This document shows, piece by piece, positions 16,670 through 25,830 of a DNA stretch of 64,000 nucleotides. Position numbers and translations under genes: made by a program. The notes under the pieces were generated by a model. The model saw only the letters and a program-made list of their open reading frames with translations, was not told the origin of the DNA and made no database searches. The number at the start of each line of letters is the position of its first letter. Positions within the stretch are counted from its first letter, which is position 1. The stretch is from Holzapfeliella floricola DSM 23037 = JCM 16512 (lineage in GTDB: Bacteria; Bacillota; Bacilli; Lactobacillales; Lactobacillaceae), in NCBI RefSeq assembly GCF_001436605.1, contig NZ_AYZL01000006.1, positions 1-64,000 on the forward strand, given 5' to 3'.

Positions 16670-17611
16670 TTATAGCTGAAATAGATTATCAATTTTATCA
16701 TAATCTTCTTGGTTCAAAATGATTTCAAGTGAGCGCATATTAGAAACAACTTGTTCTTTAACACGAGCACCAGGAATAACAACTGAAATGTCTGGATTTT
16801 TGATATACCAAGCTAAGATTAACTGTGCAACGTTTACGCCATAAGCATCTGCAATTTTTTGAACTTCTTGAATACTTTTGATAATTCGTTCAAACCGTGT
16901 TCCTTGAAAGTCTTCATCTTGGCTACGAATATCATCATCTGCAAAGCTAGTGATTTCATGATATTTACCTGTCAACAATCCAGAAGCCAATGGGAAGAAT
17001 GGCACGAATGAAATATTATTCTCGCGTAAATATGGGAATAACTCATCTTCTGCTTCACGATGCAATAAGTTATAACGATCTTCGACAATATCAACATAGC
17101 CATCTTTATTGGCTTCTTTTAATTGTTCAAGCGAGAAGTTTGAAACCCCAATAGCTCGAATTAGCCCTTGTTCTTTTAATTCATGCAAAGCACCAATAGC
17201 TTCATCTTTTGGTGTATCTTTATCTGGAAAGTGAATATAAAAAATATCAATATAATCAGTTTGCAATCGTTTAAGTGCATCATGAACAGCTTGTTTTAAA
17301 AATTCCGGGTCATTGTTAATGGCCATTTCTTGTGCTGGATCTTGTGCGGCTTTTGTAGCAATTGTTAATTTCTTGCGTCGTGCTGGGTTTTTAGCTAGAA
17401 CTTCCCCGATCAATTCTTCTGAACGTCCTAATCCATAAGCAAATGCTGTATCAATCATTTCAATTCCTGAATCAATTGCCGTTTGAACAACTTCTTGTCC
17501 TTCTTCATCATCTAGATTAGGAAACAAATTATGTCCCCCAACTTTATTGGTTCCCAGTCCCAACTTTTTTGTTTCAATATTACTTTTTCCAATTTTTGTT
17601 GTTAATGACAT
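16670..17611 (-). CDS. Aldo/keto reductase (oxidoreductase)
   Basis: A 313-residue NADPH-dependent oxidoreductase of the longer AKR type. The catalytic Asp and Tyr are in IDTAFAYGLGRSEEL, the Lys in TIATKAAQD and the His in IFYIHFPD; the C-terminal cofactor site is visible as VVIPGARVKEQV. It differs clearly from the reductase at 15555. It is divergent from the MarR gene at 17761, sharing about 150 bp, which makes that MarR its probable regulator. The ribosome site is weak (AGAAAGAAG). Confidence 0.9.
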   Translation of the reverse strand: MSLTTKIGKSNIETKKLGLGTNKVGGHNLFPNLDDEEGQEVVQTAIDSGIEMIDTAFAYGLGRSEELIGEVLAKNPARRKKLTIATKAAQDPAQEMAINNDPEFLKQAVHDALKRLQTDYIDIFYIHFPDKDTPKDEAIGALHELKEQGLIRAIGVSNFSLEQLKEANKDGYVDIVEDRYNLLHREAEDELFPYLRENNISFVPFFPLASGLLTGKYHEITSFADDDIRSQDEDFQGTRFERIIKSIQEVQKIADAYGVNVAQLILAWYIKNPDISVVIPGARVKEQVVSNMRSLEIILNQEDYDKIDNLFQL

Positions 17612-17760
17612 ATCTGCACACTTCTTTCTAATTTATTTTATTATCTTGAGCCTACACCCAACTCATGATTTTTACCAATATTGAGTCTTGTGAGTTTTCC
17701 TATTTTAGTGAAATTAGTGTATACTTGAAATTGTTAAATTATCACTTTAGGAGGCTTGTT

Positions 17761-18168
17761 ATGACGAAAGCAAATGATATTTTGCCTTTATTTTCCTTAT
17801 TATCTCGCAAATTTCAAAATCAACTCAATAAAAATCTCAAGCCTTTTCAATTAAACAGCACCAACTACTTTTTCTTTTTGAAAGTGGCCAAAGAAAGACA
17901 ACTCAAACAAGAAGCATTGATTCAAAATACCGCCATCAATGCCAGCAATGTGACGCGTCAACTTAAGCATCTAATTGATTTGGATTTGGTATACAAACAA
18001 CAAGATTTTGTGGATCGTCGAACATCAATTCTTTCTTTAACCGAGAAAGGTGCCCGCATTTATCCACAAGTGGATGATGTTATCACCCAAACCACACGAT
18101 CACTGACTTCTGGCTTAACTCCAACAGAACGACGCATGTTATCTCAAATGTTGACTAAGCTCAAATAA
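17761..18168 (+). CDS. MarR family transcriptional regulator
   Basis: A 135-residue winged helix-turn-helix regulator. The recognition region NASNVTRQLKHLIDLDLVYK, followed by the wing DFVDRRTSILSLTEKG, is typical of MarR proteins. AGGAGG supports ATG 17761; an in-frame ATG 32 codons upstream lacks a ribosome site. It is divergent from an aldo/keto reductase, an arrangement that often means direct repression of the neighbour and release by a small ligand. Confidence 0.88.
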   Translation: MTKANDILPLFSLLSRKFQNQLNKNLKPFQLNSTNYFFFLKVAKERQLKQEALIQNTAINASNVTRQLKHLIDLDLVYKQQDFVDRRTSILSLTEKGARIYPQVDDVITQTTRSLTSGLTPTERRMLSQMLTKLK

Positions 18169-18203
18169 AAAGCACGCTGACAATTTGTCAGGTGCTTTTT
18201 TTA
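18167..18203. terminator. Bidirectional terminator between marR-type and NUDIX genes
   Basis: AAAAGCACGCTGACA pairs with TGTCAGGTGCTTTT, with A and T runs on each side, between two convergent genes. Confidence 0.85.
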
Positions 18204-18650
18204 ATAATAGTGTGTTTGATTCTCTTCGTTTGGTAAAGTTTCAAAAACTAATTCAGAATAATTAGGATTAATACACAACTCTAGCAGTTCTTTAAACCCG
18301 CTAGCATACTTGTTTATATCTAAATCTGATAACTTGGCAAAAAACACTTCACCTTCTGAACTAGATAATAGTTTAGTTGTGGAAGCCTTTGCCTGATAAC
18401 ACAAAATAACACGGCGATAATCTTGCTCTTGATACTGACAAGTCCCCACTAGTTCAATATCAACAATATCAAGTCCTGTCTCTTCTTTAGCTTCTCGTTT
18501 AACGCTTTGAACAAAAGATTCATTTGCTTCAACATGACCGCCGGGAAATGTGTAGCCTTTAAACTTATCATGACGATTCAAAATCAAAACCTCATCTTGC
18601 TTTTTAATCATAATAAAATTTAACAGTTTAGTTTTTTCAGTTTTGTGCAT
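18201..18650 (-). CDS. NUDIX hydrolase
   Basis: A 149-residue nucleoside-diphosphate hydrolase of the MutT type. The NUDIX box reads GGHVEANESF and REAKEETGLDI, with the metal-binding Glu residues intact. The substrate is unknown; an 8-oxo-dGTP or nucleotide-sugar role is possible. The ATG at 18648-18650 was chosen because AGGGAGA precedes it. This start overlaps the end of the upstream membrane-protein gene by 14 bases, so the two are probably coupled. Confidence 0.85.
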   Translation of the reverse strand: MHKTEKTKLLNFIMIKKQDEVLILNRHDKFKGYTFPGGHVEANESFVQSVKREAKEETGLDIVDIELVGTCQYQEQDYRRVILCYQAKASTTKLLSSSEGEVFFAKLSDLDINKYASGFKELLELCINPNYSELVFETLPNEENQTHYY

Positions 18651-19182
18651 CCAAGCTTTCTCCCTTGTCAATTTTTTGTTTTTGGTAAATGAGATACCCT
18701 GCATAAAGTAACATGACACTTAAAATAAATAGCGTGACAAGACTTGTCATATTGAAATAATTCACAGGATAAAACCGATAGTCTCTTTTGTTAATAACAA
18801 ATGTATATAGACCGACAAAAATTACACTCATCGTCGATACTGAGATTAAGAAGTAACGACCCCGAGATTTAAATCGAACGATTGACCCTAAACTCAGTAG
18901 CAATGGCATAATAAAAAATAATGTCGTGACAATCAAAGGCGCAATCACGTGATCATTTTTACCCAGTAGATAAACAACATCATAGAAACTGCCTGGCCCA
19001 ATAAAATAACTTTCAGGGTACTCTAAATGATTAACAACGTACATCTGACCATAAAAGTACAAGACTATTAAAATAAAGGATAGCCCGCTATAAAATAAAG
19101 CTGTCACATCAAAAACAAATACCTTGTGAATGGCATGATACAAACGGTTGAACCATCTACTTTCTAGCAATTTTGATAACAT
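18637..19182 (-). CDS. Integral membrane protein of unknown function
   Basis: A 181-residue protein with four predicted membrane helices (about 28-50, 80-100, 110-128 and 145-165) and a basic N-terminus. It resembles no family I can name. AGGAGG precedes its ATG. It is in an operon with the NUDIX gene, whose start lies inside its 3' end. No motif suggests catalysis. Confidence 0.7.
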   Translation of the reverse strand: MLSKLLESRWFNRLYHAIHKVFVFDVTALFYSGLSFILIVLYFYGQMYVVNHLEYPESYFIGPGSFYDVVYLLGKNDHVIAPLIVTTLFFIMPLLLSLGSIVRFKSRGRYFLISVSTMSVIFVGLYTFVINKRDYRFYPVNYFNMTSLVTLFILSVMLLYAGYLIYQKQKIDKGESLDAQN

Positions 19183-19261
19183 GATTACCTCCTTTTCTTT
19201 AAATTAATAAAATATTAAAATAACATATTTTTATCATATCACAAAAGCGACACTTTAGAAA

Positions 19262-19300
19262 AATAAAAAATCTCTACAAAAATGTAGAGACTTTCTATTT
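19262..19300 (-). terminator. Intrinsic terminator of pepO
   Basis: TCTCTACA (19271-19278) pairs with TGTAGAGA (19283-19290), with a U run on the minus-strand transcript. Confidence 0.85.
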
Positions 19301-21249
19301 TACCAAATATTAACGCGTTTTTCTGGTTCTAGATACATACCATCATCTTCTTTAACATCAAAGACTTCATAGAATTCATTCATATTTTGTGCTTGAACGT
19401 TGGCACGCATTGGACCTGGCGCATGAACGTCAACAGCAAGCAACATTTGCATGTAAGCTTTTTCAGCTTTTTGACTCCAAACACGCGCCCAGTTCTCAAA
19501 TAATGCTTTCAAATCAGCATCTGGTTCTGATTTTGCTGCTTCAATAGCGTTAGATAGACCACCTGCATCAGCTACGTTTTCTGAAACAACTTGTTTACCA
19601 TTAATCTTGCCATCACCATATTCAACGCCATCAAATAAATCAATCATATCTTGTGTCCGTTTTTTGAATTCAGTAAAATCTTGATCTTGCCACCAGTTGT
19701 TCATGTTACCGTATTCATCAAATTGTGCGCCATTATTATCAAAAGCATGTGAGATTTCGTGCGCAATAACAGCGCCAATTCCACCATAGTTAGCAGAAGA
19801 AGATTGATGTAAATCATAGAATGGTTTTTGCAAAATAGCAGCTGGGAATGTAATATCATTACGACTTGGATCATAACAAGCATTCACTAAGTTACCTGGC
19901 ATTGCCCATTCTGAGCGGTCAACTTCTTTAGTCAACTTGTCTAGGTTTTCTTGAATTGAAATGCGACTCATAGCAGACAAATTACCATATAATGTGCCGC
20001 CTTGTTCAGCTGGTGTGACATGGAATTTTGAGTAAATGTCTTCAATTTTATCAGGGTAACCAATCTTAACGGCAATCTTTTCCAGTTTCACAATGGCCTT
20101 TTCTTTAGTTTCATCTGACAGCCAGTCATTTGCTTGAATACGGTTTTTGTAGATTTGTACCATTTTTTCAACCATACGAGTCACATCTTGCTTAGCATCG
20201 TCACCAAAGTAAGTTTCACCATAATAGTTCCCTACAGGTTCTGCAAAACGACTATTAGCTAAATGATACGCGTGTTTTTGTGGTCTAGCCATTTCTTTAA
20301 CACCCGTTAATGCTTGATTATAAGCAAATCCTGTTTCACGGAATTCTTGTGAAAGTGATCCCACAACACTATTGATATAAGTGATCATCATCCACCCTTT
20401 GATTTCGTCAAAATTATCTGGGTTTACTAATGATTCAGCATGTTCTAAAAATCTTGGTTCAGCTTCAATCAAACGTTCTGGCATATGACCCACAAGTTCA
20501 GTGATTAAGCCTTCAACGTCAAAACTCTTGAAGTGTTTTTTGAAGTCTGCTGCTGAATAAGGGTTGTACACTGCTGGACGGTCTGCCCATTCTTCATTAC
20601 TTTTAACCACTTTTGATAATTTTTCATCAAATGCAAGAGCATCTTTAACGTAAGCTTTAGCTGTTGGGTTATCAAAACCTGCTAATTGTAATAACTTTTC
20701 AGATTGATCTTTGTAAACAGCTAATAACTGATCACCTTGTTCAGTGCCATATTGTGTTGTATCAGGCAAGAAAACGCCTGGGCCACTATGGAATAAAATA
20801 TGGTGTTTAGTATCTTTCATATCAATATTAACCCCAAAATCAATTGGAAGAGAAAATCCTGTCTTTGATAATTGACCAGCTTGTTGGTTAAGGTCAGCAA
20901 AATCTTTCAAGTTAGTCAATTTGGCTAAGTCTTCTTGAATAGGTTCTGCACCTTCTGCATTACGCTTATCAAAGTCTAAAGCTAATTGATATAACTTAAT
21001 GGCTTCTTTTAACTCTTTGGCTTTGGGTTCTTTTTTACCTGAGGCAAAATCTTCAAAATCAGCCATTAATGTTTTTTCAACATCTTCAGCAATTTTATTA
21101 AAGCTACCTGTTGCAGGCTTATCTCCTGGGATTTCGGCTGTCTTTAACCATTCAGCATTAACTGATAGATAAAGATTATCTTTTGGTGATTTTGTTTCAG
21201 GAACTGTAATGTCACCTGCACCACCACGAACGTTCATATAATGTGTCAT
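19300..21249 (-). CDS. pepO: M13 family neutral endopeptidase PepO
   Basis: A 649-residue zinc endopeptidase. The zinc site is AHEISHAFDNNG (HExxH) with the third ligand in ENVADAGG, and the chain ends VNIW, the C-terminal motif of the M13 (neprilysin) family. No signal peptide is present, as for lactococcal PepO, which cleaves casein-derived oligopeptides in the cytosol. The ribosome site AAGGTAGG supports ATG 21247-21249; an in-frame ATG 16 codons upstream lacks one. It is monocistronic and flanked by terminators. Confidence 0.96.
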   Translation of the reverse strand: MTHYMNVRGGAGDITVPETKSPKDNLYLSVNAEWLKTAEIPGDKPATGSFNKIAEDVEKTLMADFEDFASGKKEPKAKELKEAIKLYQLALDFDKRNAEGAEPIQEDLAKLTNLKDFADLNQQAGQLSKTGFSLPIDFGVNIDMKDTKHHILFHSGPGVFLPDTTQYGTEQGDQLLAVYKDQSEKLLQLAGFDNPTAKAYVKDALAFDEKLSKVVKSNEEWADRPAVYNPYSAADFKKHFKSFDVEGLITELVGHMPERLIEAEPRFLEHAESLVNPDNFDEIKGWMMITYINSVVGSLSQEFRETGFAYNQALTGVKEMARPQKHAYHLANSRFAEPVGNYYGETYFGDDAKQDVTRMVEKMVQIYKNRIQANDWLSDETKEKAIVKLEKIAVKIGYPDKIEDIYSKFHVTPAEQGGTLYGNLSAMSRISIQENLDKLTKEVDRSEWAMPGNLVNACYDPSRNDITFPAAILQKPFYDLHQSSSANYGGIGAVIAHEISHAFDNNGAQFDEYGNMNNWWQDQDFTEFKKRTQDMIDLFDGVEYGDGKINGKQVVSENVADAGGLSNAIEAAKSEPDADLKALFENWARVWSQKAEKAYMQMLLAVDVHAPGPMRANVQAQNMNEFYEVFDVKEDDGMYLEPEKRVNIW

Positions 21250-21316
21250 AAATAAACCTACCTTTTTCTTGTTTGTATGTTTACTATGATAACACAATTA
21301 AATAATGATGAGAAAA

Positions 21317-21346
21317 CAAAAAGCCAGCAATTTTGCTGACTTTTTT
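21317..21346 (-). terminator. Intrinsic terminator of lacD
   Basis: AAAAAGCCAGCA pairs with TGCTGACTTTTT around a TTT loop, just after the lacD stop codon on the minus strand. Confidence 0.85.
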
Positions 21347-21351
21347 GAAAC

Positions 21352-22350
21352 TTATTTATCTTCTTGTACTTTGTTAGTCCAAGGGGTGGCTGTTTCTTTA
21401 AGAATGGCATTTAGTTCTTCCACATTGTGGCGACCTTCAGTTTGTAACCATTTGTCTCCAGCTTCTTCACCTTTTGCAGCGAATGGTTGAACACCTGGTC
21501 TCCAAGTAGCACGGCCACATAAGACACCACTAAATGTTGATCCGGCTTCTTTAGCCAATTTCAATGTTTCTTTGAATAAATCAAAGCTAACACCACCACT
21601 TAAGAAAATATAAGGTTTTGTTGTAACTTCACTTTGTTCTTTGAAGTATTTCTTAGCTTCTTCTTTAGTGTAGACCACTTCACCATCACCGTATCCTTCA
21701 ACGAAGTTCATATTAACAGGAACTTCCATTTTCAGAACAGTCACATTATATTGTGGTTTAGCAAATTCCGCCATTGATTTTAGTACCTTAGCTGGTTTTA
21801 ATTTAGCAAACTCTGCTGAACTAGCGTCAGTGACGTTATTATCGTAAGTAACCACTTCCATAAATAAAGGTAAGTCATATTGTTTAGCTTCAGCACCAAC
21901 ACGTTCAACAAAGGCATGTTTTCTTTGATTAATGTCTTCGCTTTCATCTGGGTTATAGTAAAGCAAGAACTTAACCGCATCAGCACCTGCTTCTTTTAGG
22001 CGGCGTACTGACCAATGTTCAAGTAAGTCAGGTAAGCGTCCTGGTTCTGTTGCATCATAACCTGTTTTTTCGTATGCCAGTAGCAATCCTGAATCTGAAG
22101 CTTTAACCTTTGATGCAGGAAGGCCGTATTCTGGGTCTAGCAAAATAGCTGAGGTATATTTTGTTAACTCACGGGATACTGCTTTCTTGAAATCAACGAT
22201 TTCAGTTTCATTAGAGGGTTGGTTAGCAGCAGATGCAATCATGCGCTTCAATGATCCTCTTTGATCAATTGCAAGTGCACTTACAACATTGTCGCTATTT
22301 GATAACTTCTTTAAGTGTTTCATAACTTCTGAAGATAATTCTTCAACCAT
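21352..22350 (-). CDS. lacD: Tagatose 1,6-diphosphate aldolase
   Basis: A 332-residue class I aldolase of the LacD family. ALAIDQRGSLKRM near the N-terminus and the likely Schiff-base lysine in GADAVKFLLYYN are visible, as is FLSGGVSFDLF. It splits tagatose 1,6-bisphosphate (and, in known homologues, fructose 1,6-bisphosphate) into DHAP and glyceraldehyde 3-phosphate. The usual lacABCFEG partners are absent here, so it may serve general sugar metabolism or act as a housekeeping aldolase. CGGAGG precedes the ATG. Confidence 0.95.
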   Translation of the reverse strand: MVEELSSEVMKHLKKLSNSDNVVSALAIDQRGSLKRMIASAANQPSNETEIVDFKKAVSRELTKYTSAILLDPEYGLPASKVKASDSGLLLAYEKTGYDATEPGRLPDLLEHWSVRRLKEAGADAVKFLLYYNPDESEDINQRKHAFVERVGAEAKQYDLPLFMEVVTYDNNVTDASSAEFAKLKPAKVLKSMAEFAKPQYNVTVLKMEVPVNMNFVEGYGDGEVVYTKEEAKKYFKEQSEVTTKPYIFLSGGVSFDLFKETLKLAKEAGSTFSGVLCGRATWRPGVQPFAAKGEEAGDKWLQTEGRHNVEELNAILKETATPWTNKVQEDK

Positions 22351-22440
22351 AATAAAAGCCTCCGTGTTATATGTATAAATTTATTTTACGGTGATTATTA
22401 TAGTCTTGTCGTTAAACAAGTCAAAAATTAACGGCTGAGT

Positions 22441-22644
22441 TTAATGCTTTTTGTTTTGATGAATAAAATACCCGATAATAGCCAAAGTTTGAATGGGTAA
22501 AATAACACCATAAGCTAGGATGAAGTCTGTTGTGAAATTGAGATTTTGGGGATGCATCAATAATGATGCCAAACTATAAATTAGTGCTAGCGGAATAGCT
22601 AGCACTAGACAAGTTATGATAACTCCCACTTTATTTTTGAACAT
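22441..22644 (-). CDS. Small membrane protein of unknown function
   Basis: A 67-residue protein with two membrane helices (about 7-29 and 41-61) and a basic tail HQNKKH. GGAGG precedes the ATG. No family was recognised. It stands alone between lacD and the D-Asp ligase, followed downstream on its strand by lacD without a clear terminator, so cotranscription with lacD is possible. Confidence 0.6.
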   Translation of the reverse strand: MFKNKVGVIITCLVLAIPLALIYSLASLLMHPQNLNFTTDFILAYGVILPIQTLAIIGYFIHQNKKH

Positions 22645-22661
22645 CTAAATACCTCCAACTA

Positions 22662-22701
22662 ATAAAAAAACGCCACTTGCTCAAACAAGTTGCGTTTTTT
22701 A
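22662..22701 (-). terminator. Intrinsic terminator of the D-aspartate ligase gene
   Basis: AAAACGCCACTTG pairs with CAAGTTGCGTTTT; its last bases overlap the ligase stop codon. Confidence 0.85.
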
Positions 22702-23964
22702 GATATTTTGACCTTTATTTTCTTCAAAGTACTTCTTAAAACGGCCAATATAATTATGGAACATGTACTTCATTAAGAAGAAACGTTTGAATCCCATATC
22801 TTTGTCGTAAAAGACAGTTGTCCCAACACGACCTTGACGAATCAATTCAAGTGCATAAGCTTTATCTTCATTATCAGTGGCATATTTTTTAAATACTTTT
22901 TCAGGAACACCCAACCATAACATATGCTTGTTACCTGCTTGGTTCGCATATGTCGTTGGTTGTGACTTCAATTCATCTGTCACATAATCTTTAACAACCC
23001 ATTCAGCTAAGTTATAACCATTTAAAGTTGTATAAAAACTCGAGCGACCTTGTCTTAAGTTAATTTCAAAGAACTTGAACTGACCATCACGATGGTCATA
23101 TTTCATGTCAAAGTTCGCATATCCTGTAAACTTGATTGCTTCAAGAAAACTTTGAACACGTTCATACAATGCCTGATTATATTCTGGAATGATGGCAACA
23201 TAATTTCCGATTGAATGTGGTGTTGGATCTTCTAGCAATGGATGACCCAAGCACATCATTTTCACTTGATGATCTTGATCTACATAAGCGTTTAATACCC
23301 GCATATTTGAATCATCACCAGGAATAAACTCTTGTAAAATGATACGATCACGGTAATTGTGCGCATAAATTTGTTCCAAAGAGCGTTTTAATTCTGCTTC
23401 ATCTTGAATTGTATAAGCTTTTTTCTTACCTGGAAAATTGATTTCAGCCCACTTTACACTATTAGCAGGTTTTAATGCAATTGGATAATCAAATGGTAAA
23501 GTTTGATACTCACCATCCTTGAATTGTGCTTCATCAATAATTTTTGTTTTGGGGTAAGGTAAATCGTATTCCTCAGCAGTTTGATAAAATGTATCTTTAT
23601 GATTGAGCTTTTCAAGTAAATCATAATCAATGTAAGGGACGATAAACGTTTCTTTTAATTCATCTTTGTATTTAGATAGTAATTCAGCATAAGCATCCCC
23701 ACAAGCAATTAAAATAACTGGTTCTGAGTGATTCTTATATATTTCTGCTTTTTGACGCATGGCTTCAATAAAAACTTCATCATCCCCAAAATTTGGGATT
23801 GTTTCAATTTCAACAATATTAGCATAACGTGTTGCTGCTAACTTGCCTGATGCCCATGCTTTTACTTTCATCCCGTATGCTTCATGAAATGAGCGAGCCA
23901 TTCCATAAACATTGATATCACTACCAAGTAATATCGGGGTGAATTTTGGTTGATTGTCATTCAT
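22699..23964 (-). CDS. aslA: D-aspartate ligase (ATP-grasp) for peptidoglycan side chains
   Basis: A 421-residue ATP-grasp protein matching the recalled pattern of the AslA/Aslfm D-aspartate ligases of Lactococcus and Enterococcus faecium. It opens FTPILLGSDINVYGMARSFH and contains ALKPANSVKW, LQEFIPGDDSNMRVLNAYVD and FEINLRQGRSS, the last being ATP/Mg-binding segments. The family attaches D-Asp to the Lys side chain of UDP-MurNAc-pentapeptide, giving Lys-D-Asp or Lys-D-Asn cross-bridges. An asparagine synthase-like gene at 32076 could amidate the bridge. It is monocistronic; AAGGTG precedes the ATG. Confidence 0.82.
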   Translation of the reverse strand: MNDNQPKFTPILLGSDINVYGMARSFHEAYGMKVKAWASGKLAATRYANIVEIETIPNFGDDEVFIEAMRQKAEIYKNHSEPVILIACGDAYAELLSKYKDELKETFIVPYIDYDLLEKLNHKDTFYQTAEEYDLPYPKTKIIDEAQFKDGEYQTLPFDYPIALKPANSVKWAEINFPGKKKAYTIQDEAELKRSLEQIYAHNYRDRIILQEFIPGDDSNMRVLNAYVDQDHQVKMMCLGHPLLEDPTPHSIGNYVAIIPEYNQALYERVQSFLEAIKFTGYANFDMKYDHRDGQFKFFEINLRQGRSSFYTTLNGYNLAEWVVKDYVTDELKSQPTTYANQAGNKHMLWLGVPEKVFKKYATDNEDKAYALELIRQGRVGTTVFYDKDMGFKRFFLMKYMFHNYIGRFKKYFEENKGQNI

Positions 23965-24097
23965 TTAGTTCACCTTAATATTGTCATCTGGTTTTTAGAA
24001 ATTCCACTCTATTTTACCATACAAGAATTAGATATTAAGTACTTTTAACAAATTAATGACAAAAAATCAATTTTAAAGGTTTAAAATTAACCAAAAT

Positions 24098-24505
24098 TTA
24101 TCTTTTATGATAGTTATCTTGTAGTTTTCGATTAATTTTTTTGATACTGATGCGTTGATATAAACTCACACCGCCCCAAATAATCAAATAAATCATCAAA
24201 AAGCTAACCCAAAAACCGACCTCCTGAATAATTGTTATTGAAGAATTAAAAAATAACAAACTAAATAATACGCTGGATAAAGTCAAAACAAAATGACAAA
24301 TTAGTGCTGTTAAAAATGATAGCTTTTCACTATCGAACACAGCAGAATATAACCCAATAATTGCTCCCAGACCAACCACAATTAGGCCATTTTGAATCGT
24401 CAAACTTGGCACATCTAATTTCAATATTAAGGCAACAATATAAATCAAAGAAGCTGTTGATGCACCTATTAACAGCTGATTCACATGTTTAATCAATTTT
24501 TTCAT
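24098..24505 (-). CDS. DUF3021 membrane protein
   Basis: A 135-residue protein with four membrane helices and a basic C-terminal tail (KKINRKLQDNYHKR), the layout of DUF3021 proteins. These are nearly always encoded next to a LytTR DNA-binding protein, as here, and some act as membrane partners that hold the regulator inactive. AGGAG eight bases before ATG 24503-24505 supports this start over an in-frame ATG three codons upstream. It is last in a four-gene operon. Confidence 0.78.
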   Translation of the reverse strand: MKKLIKHVNQLLIGASTASLIYIVALILKLDVPSLTIQNGLIVVGLGAIIGLYSAVFDSEKLSFLTALICHFVLTLSSVLFSLLFFNSSITIIQEVGFWVSFLMIYLIIWGGVSLYQRISIKKINRKLQDNYHKR

Positions 24506-24516
24506 ACAACACACTC

Positions 24517-24969
24517 CTAAATTCCTAATTTTTGTTTTAATAAACCTAAATATTTACGGCTGACATCTGTCTTATAATCTGCCGTCAAAATCGCTAACAT
24601 GTTTCCTGAAAAACTATTTTCAAGTGATATCAAATGATTCAGGTTAACTAATGCATGTTTTGAAACTTGTACAAAATCATATCCACCTAATCGCTCACTA
24701 AACCGATTTAGCCGTTCTTTGATTTGATAGGTTTTATTTTGGGTGTAAATCAATAATTCATTTGAGATAACATCCACAAAAATAATATCGCTGGGTTTAA
24801 GAATTATCACGCAATCTTCTTCTTTGATTGGAATGATAGCTGCTTTATTATCTAAATTTATTAACTGGCTTATTAAATTTTGAACATTTGGTGTTAATTC
24901 AGACGCACGAACATCGAGCTCAATCACATCTTTGGCCAATTGTTTGTCTGGTATAAATTCAACCTTCAC
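24517..24969 (-). CDS. LytTR family DNA-binding regulator
   Basis: A 150-residue regulator with a C-terminal LytTR domain (about 50-148: IPIKEEDCVIILKPSDIIF, then FVQVSKHALVNLNHLISLE). There is no receiver domain, so it is not a two-component response regulator. It starts at GTG 24967-24969, with GGAG upstream. It sits between an ABC exporter and DUF3021, and likely controls this operon in concert with the membrane protein. Confidence 0.85.
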   Translation of the reverse strand: MKVEFIPDKQLAKDVIELDVRASELTPNVQNLISQLINLDNKAAIIPIKEEDCVIILKPSDIIFVDVISNELLIYTQNKTYQIKERLNRFSERLGGYDFVQVSKHALVNLNHLISLENSFSGNMLAILTADYKTDVSRKYLGLLKQKLGI

Positions 24970-24980
24970 ATCTCCAACTC

Positions 24981-25829
24981 CTAACGTTGTTCACGTTTTT
25001 GCCAACTTGATACTATCGCAATTAAAGCCATAGCCAACACAATAACACTTAATAAGATACCCCAATATTGCCACGTGCTCAATTGTGAACCGAACAAATC
25101 ATATTTAACGCCTAAGTTAAACTCAACTTCATGTCTTAAATCGAGTTGGTTCCCCAAGTTGTTTTGCAATAAATCAGACATTAGCAGTTGTCGATACAAA
25201 GCCGCAACGTAACTTCCTGGTGTAAGTTTAACAAGCCATTGTGCAAAACTAGGTAATGCACCTAGTGGAATATATGTTCCCACTAAAAATCCTGAAGCTG
25301 TCCCAATAATTGTACTTAATAGTGCTACCGTACTGACTTTTTTGACGAATTGTAAAATCAATAAGTTAATCGCTGTTGATAAAATTGTGGCTAATAACAT
25401 AATGATAATTAATTGTGGTAACAAAGCCAAATCAAATGTAACCTGATCACTATTTGCAAAATAATTCATCATTACAATAGCCATCATTATTTGCATCAAC
25501 AACCCCACAATAGCTGAGGCACAAACATAGCTCATCTGAATTTTGAAGTAACTAACGTCTGTTAATATCGAATCTGATTCCCTATCTAAAACAAACTGTT
25601 TAAGACTAGAAAATGTCGTTGTAATTGCAGTAACTGACAGCACACCGCCAATTAACCAATTATCAAGCAACGCTAATTTAGCTGGCATATTTTGCCATTG
25701 ATCTACCATCCCTTGTTTGATAAAAACCAAATACAAAACAAATGCAATTAATGCTCCAAGCATTGACAGTAATACATTAGATCGACTACAAAAATATAAT
25801 TTTAGACTACGATAAGTTAGACTCAACAT
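24981..25829 (-). CDS. ABC-2 type transporter permease
   Basis: A 282-residue membrane protein with six hydrophobic segments and the ABC-2 export permease layout (VGTYIPLGALPSFAQWLVK before the fifth helix is characteristic). It starts one base after the ATPase stop codon. It forms an exporter with that ATPase; the substrate is unknown. Its place in a LytTR/DUF3021 operon suggests a response to envelope stress or an antimicrobial peptide. Confidence 0.85.
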   Translation of the reverse strand: MLSLTYRSLKLYFCSRSNVLLSMLGALIAFVLYLVFIKQGMVDQWQNMPAKLALLDNWLIGGVLSVTAITTTFSSLKQFVLDRESDSILTDVSYFKIQMSYVCASAIVGLLMQIMMAIVMMNYFANSDQVTFDLALLPQLIIIMLLATILSTAINLLILQFVKKVSTVALLSTIIGTASGFLVGTYIPLGALPSFAQWLVKLTPGSYVAALYRQLLMSDLLQNNLGNQLDLRHEVEFNLGVKYDLFGSQLSTWQYWGILLSVIVLAMALIAIVSSWQKREQR

Positions 25830-25830
25830 T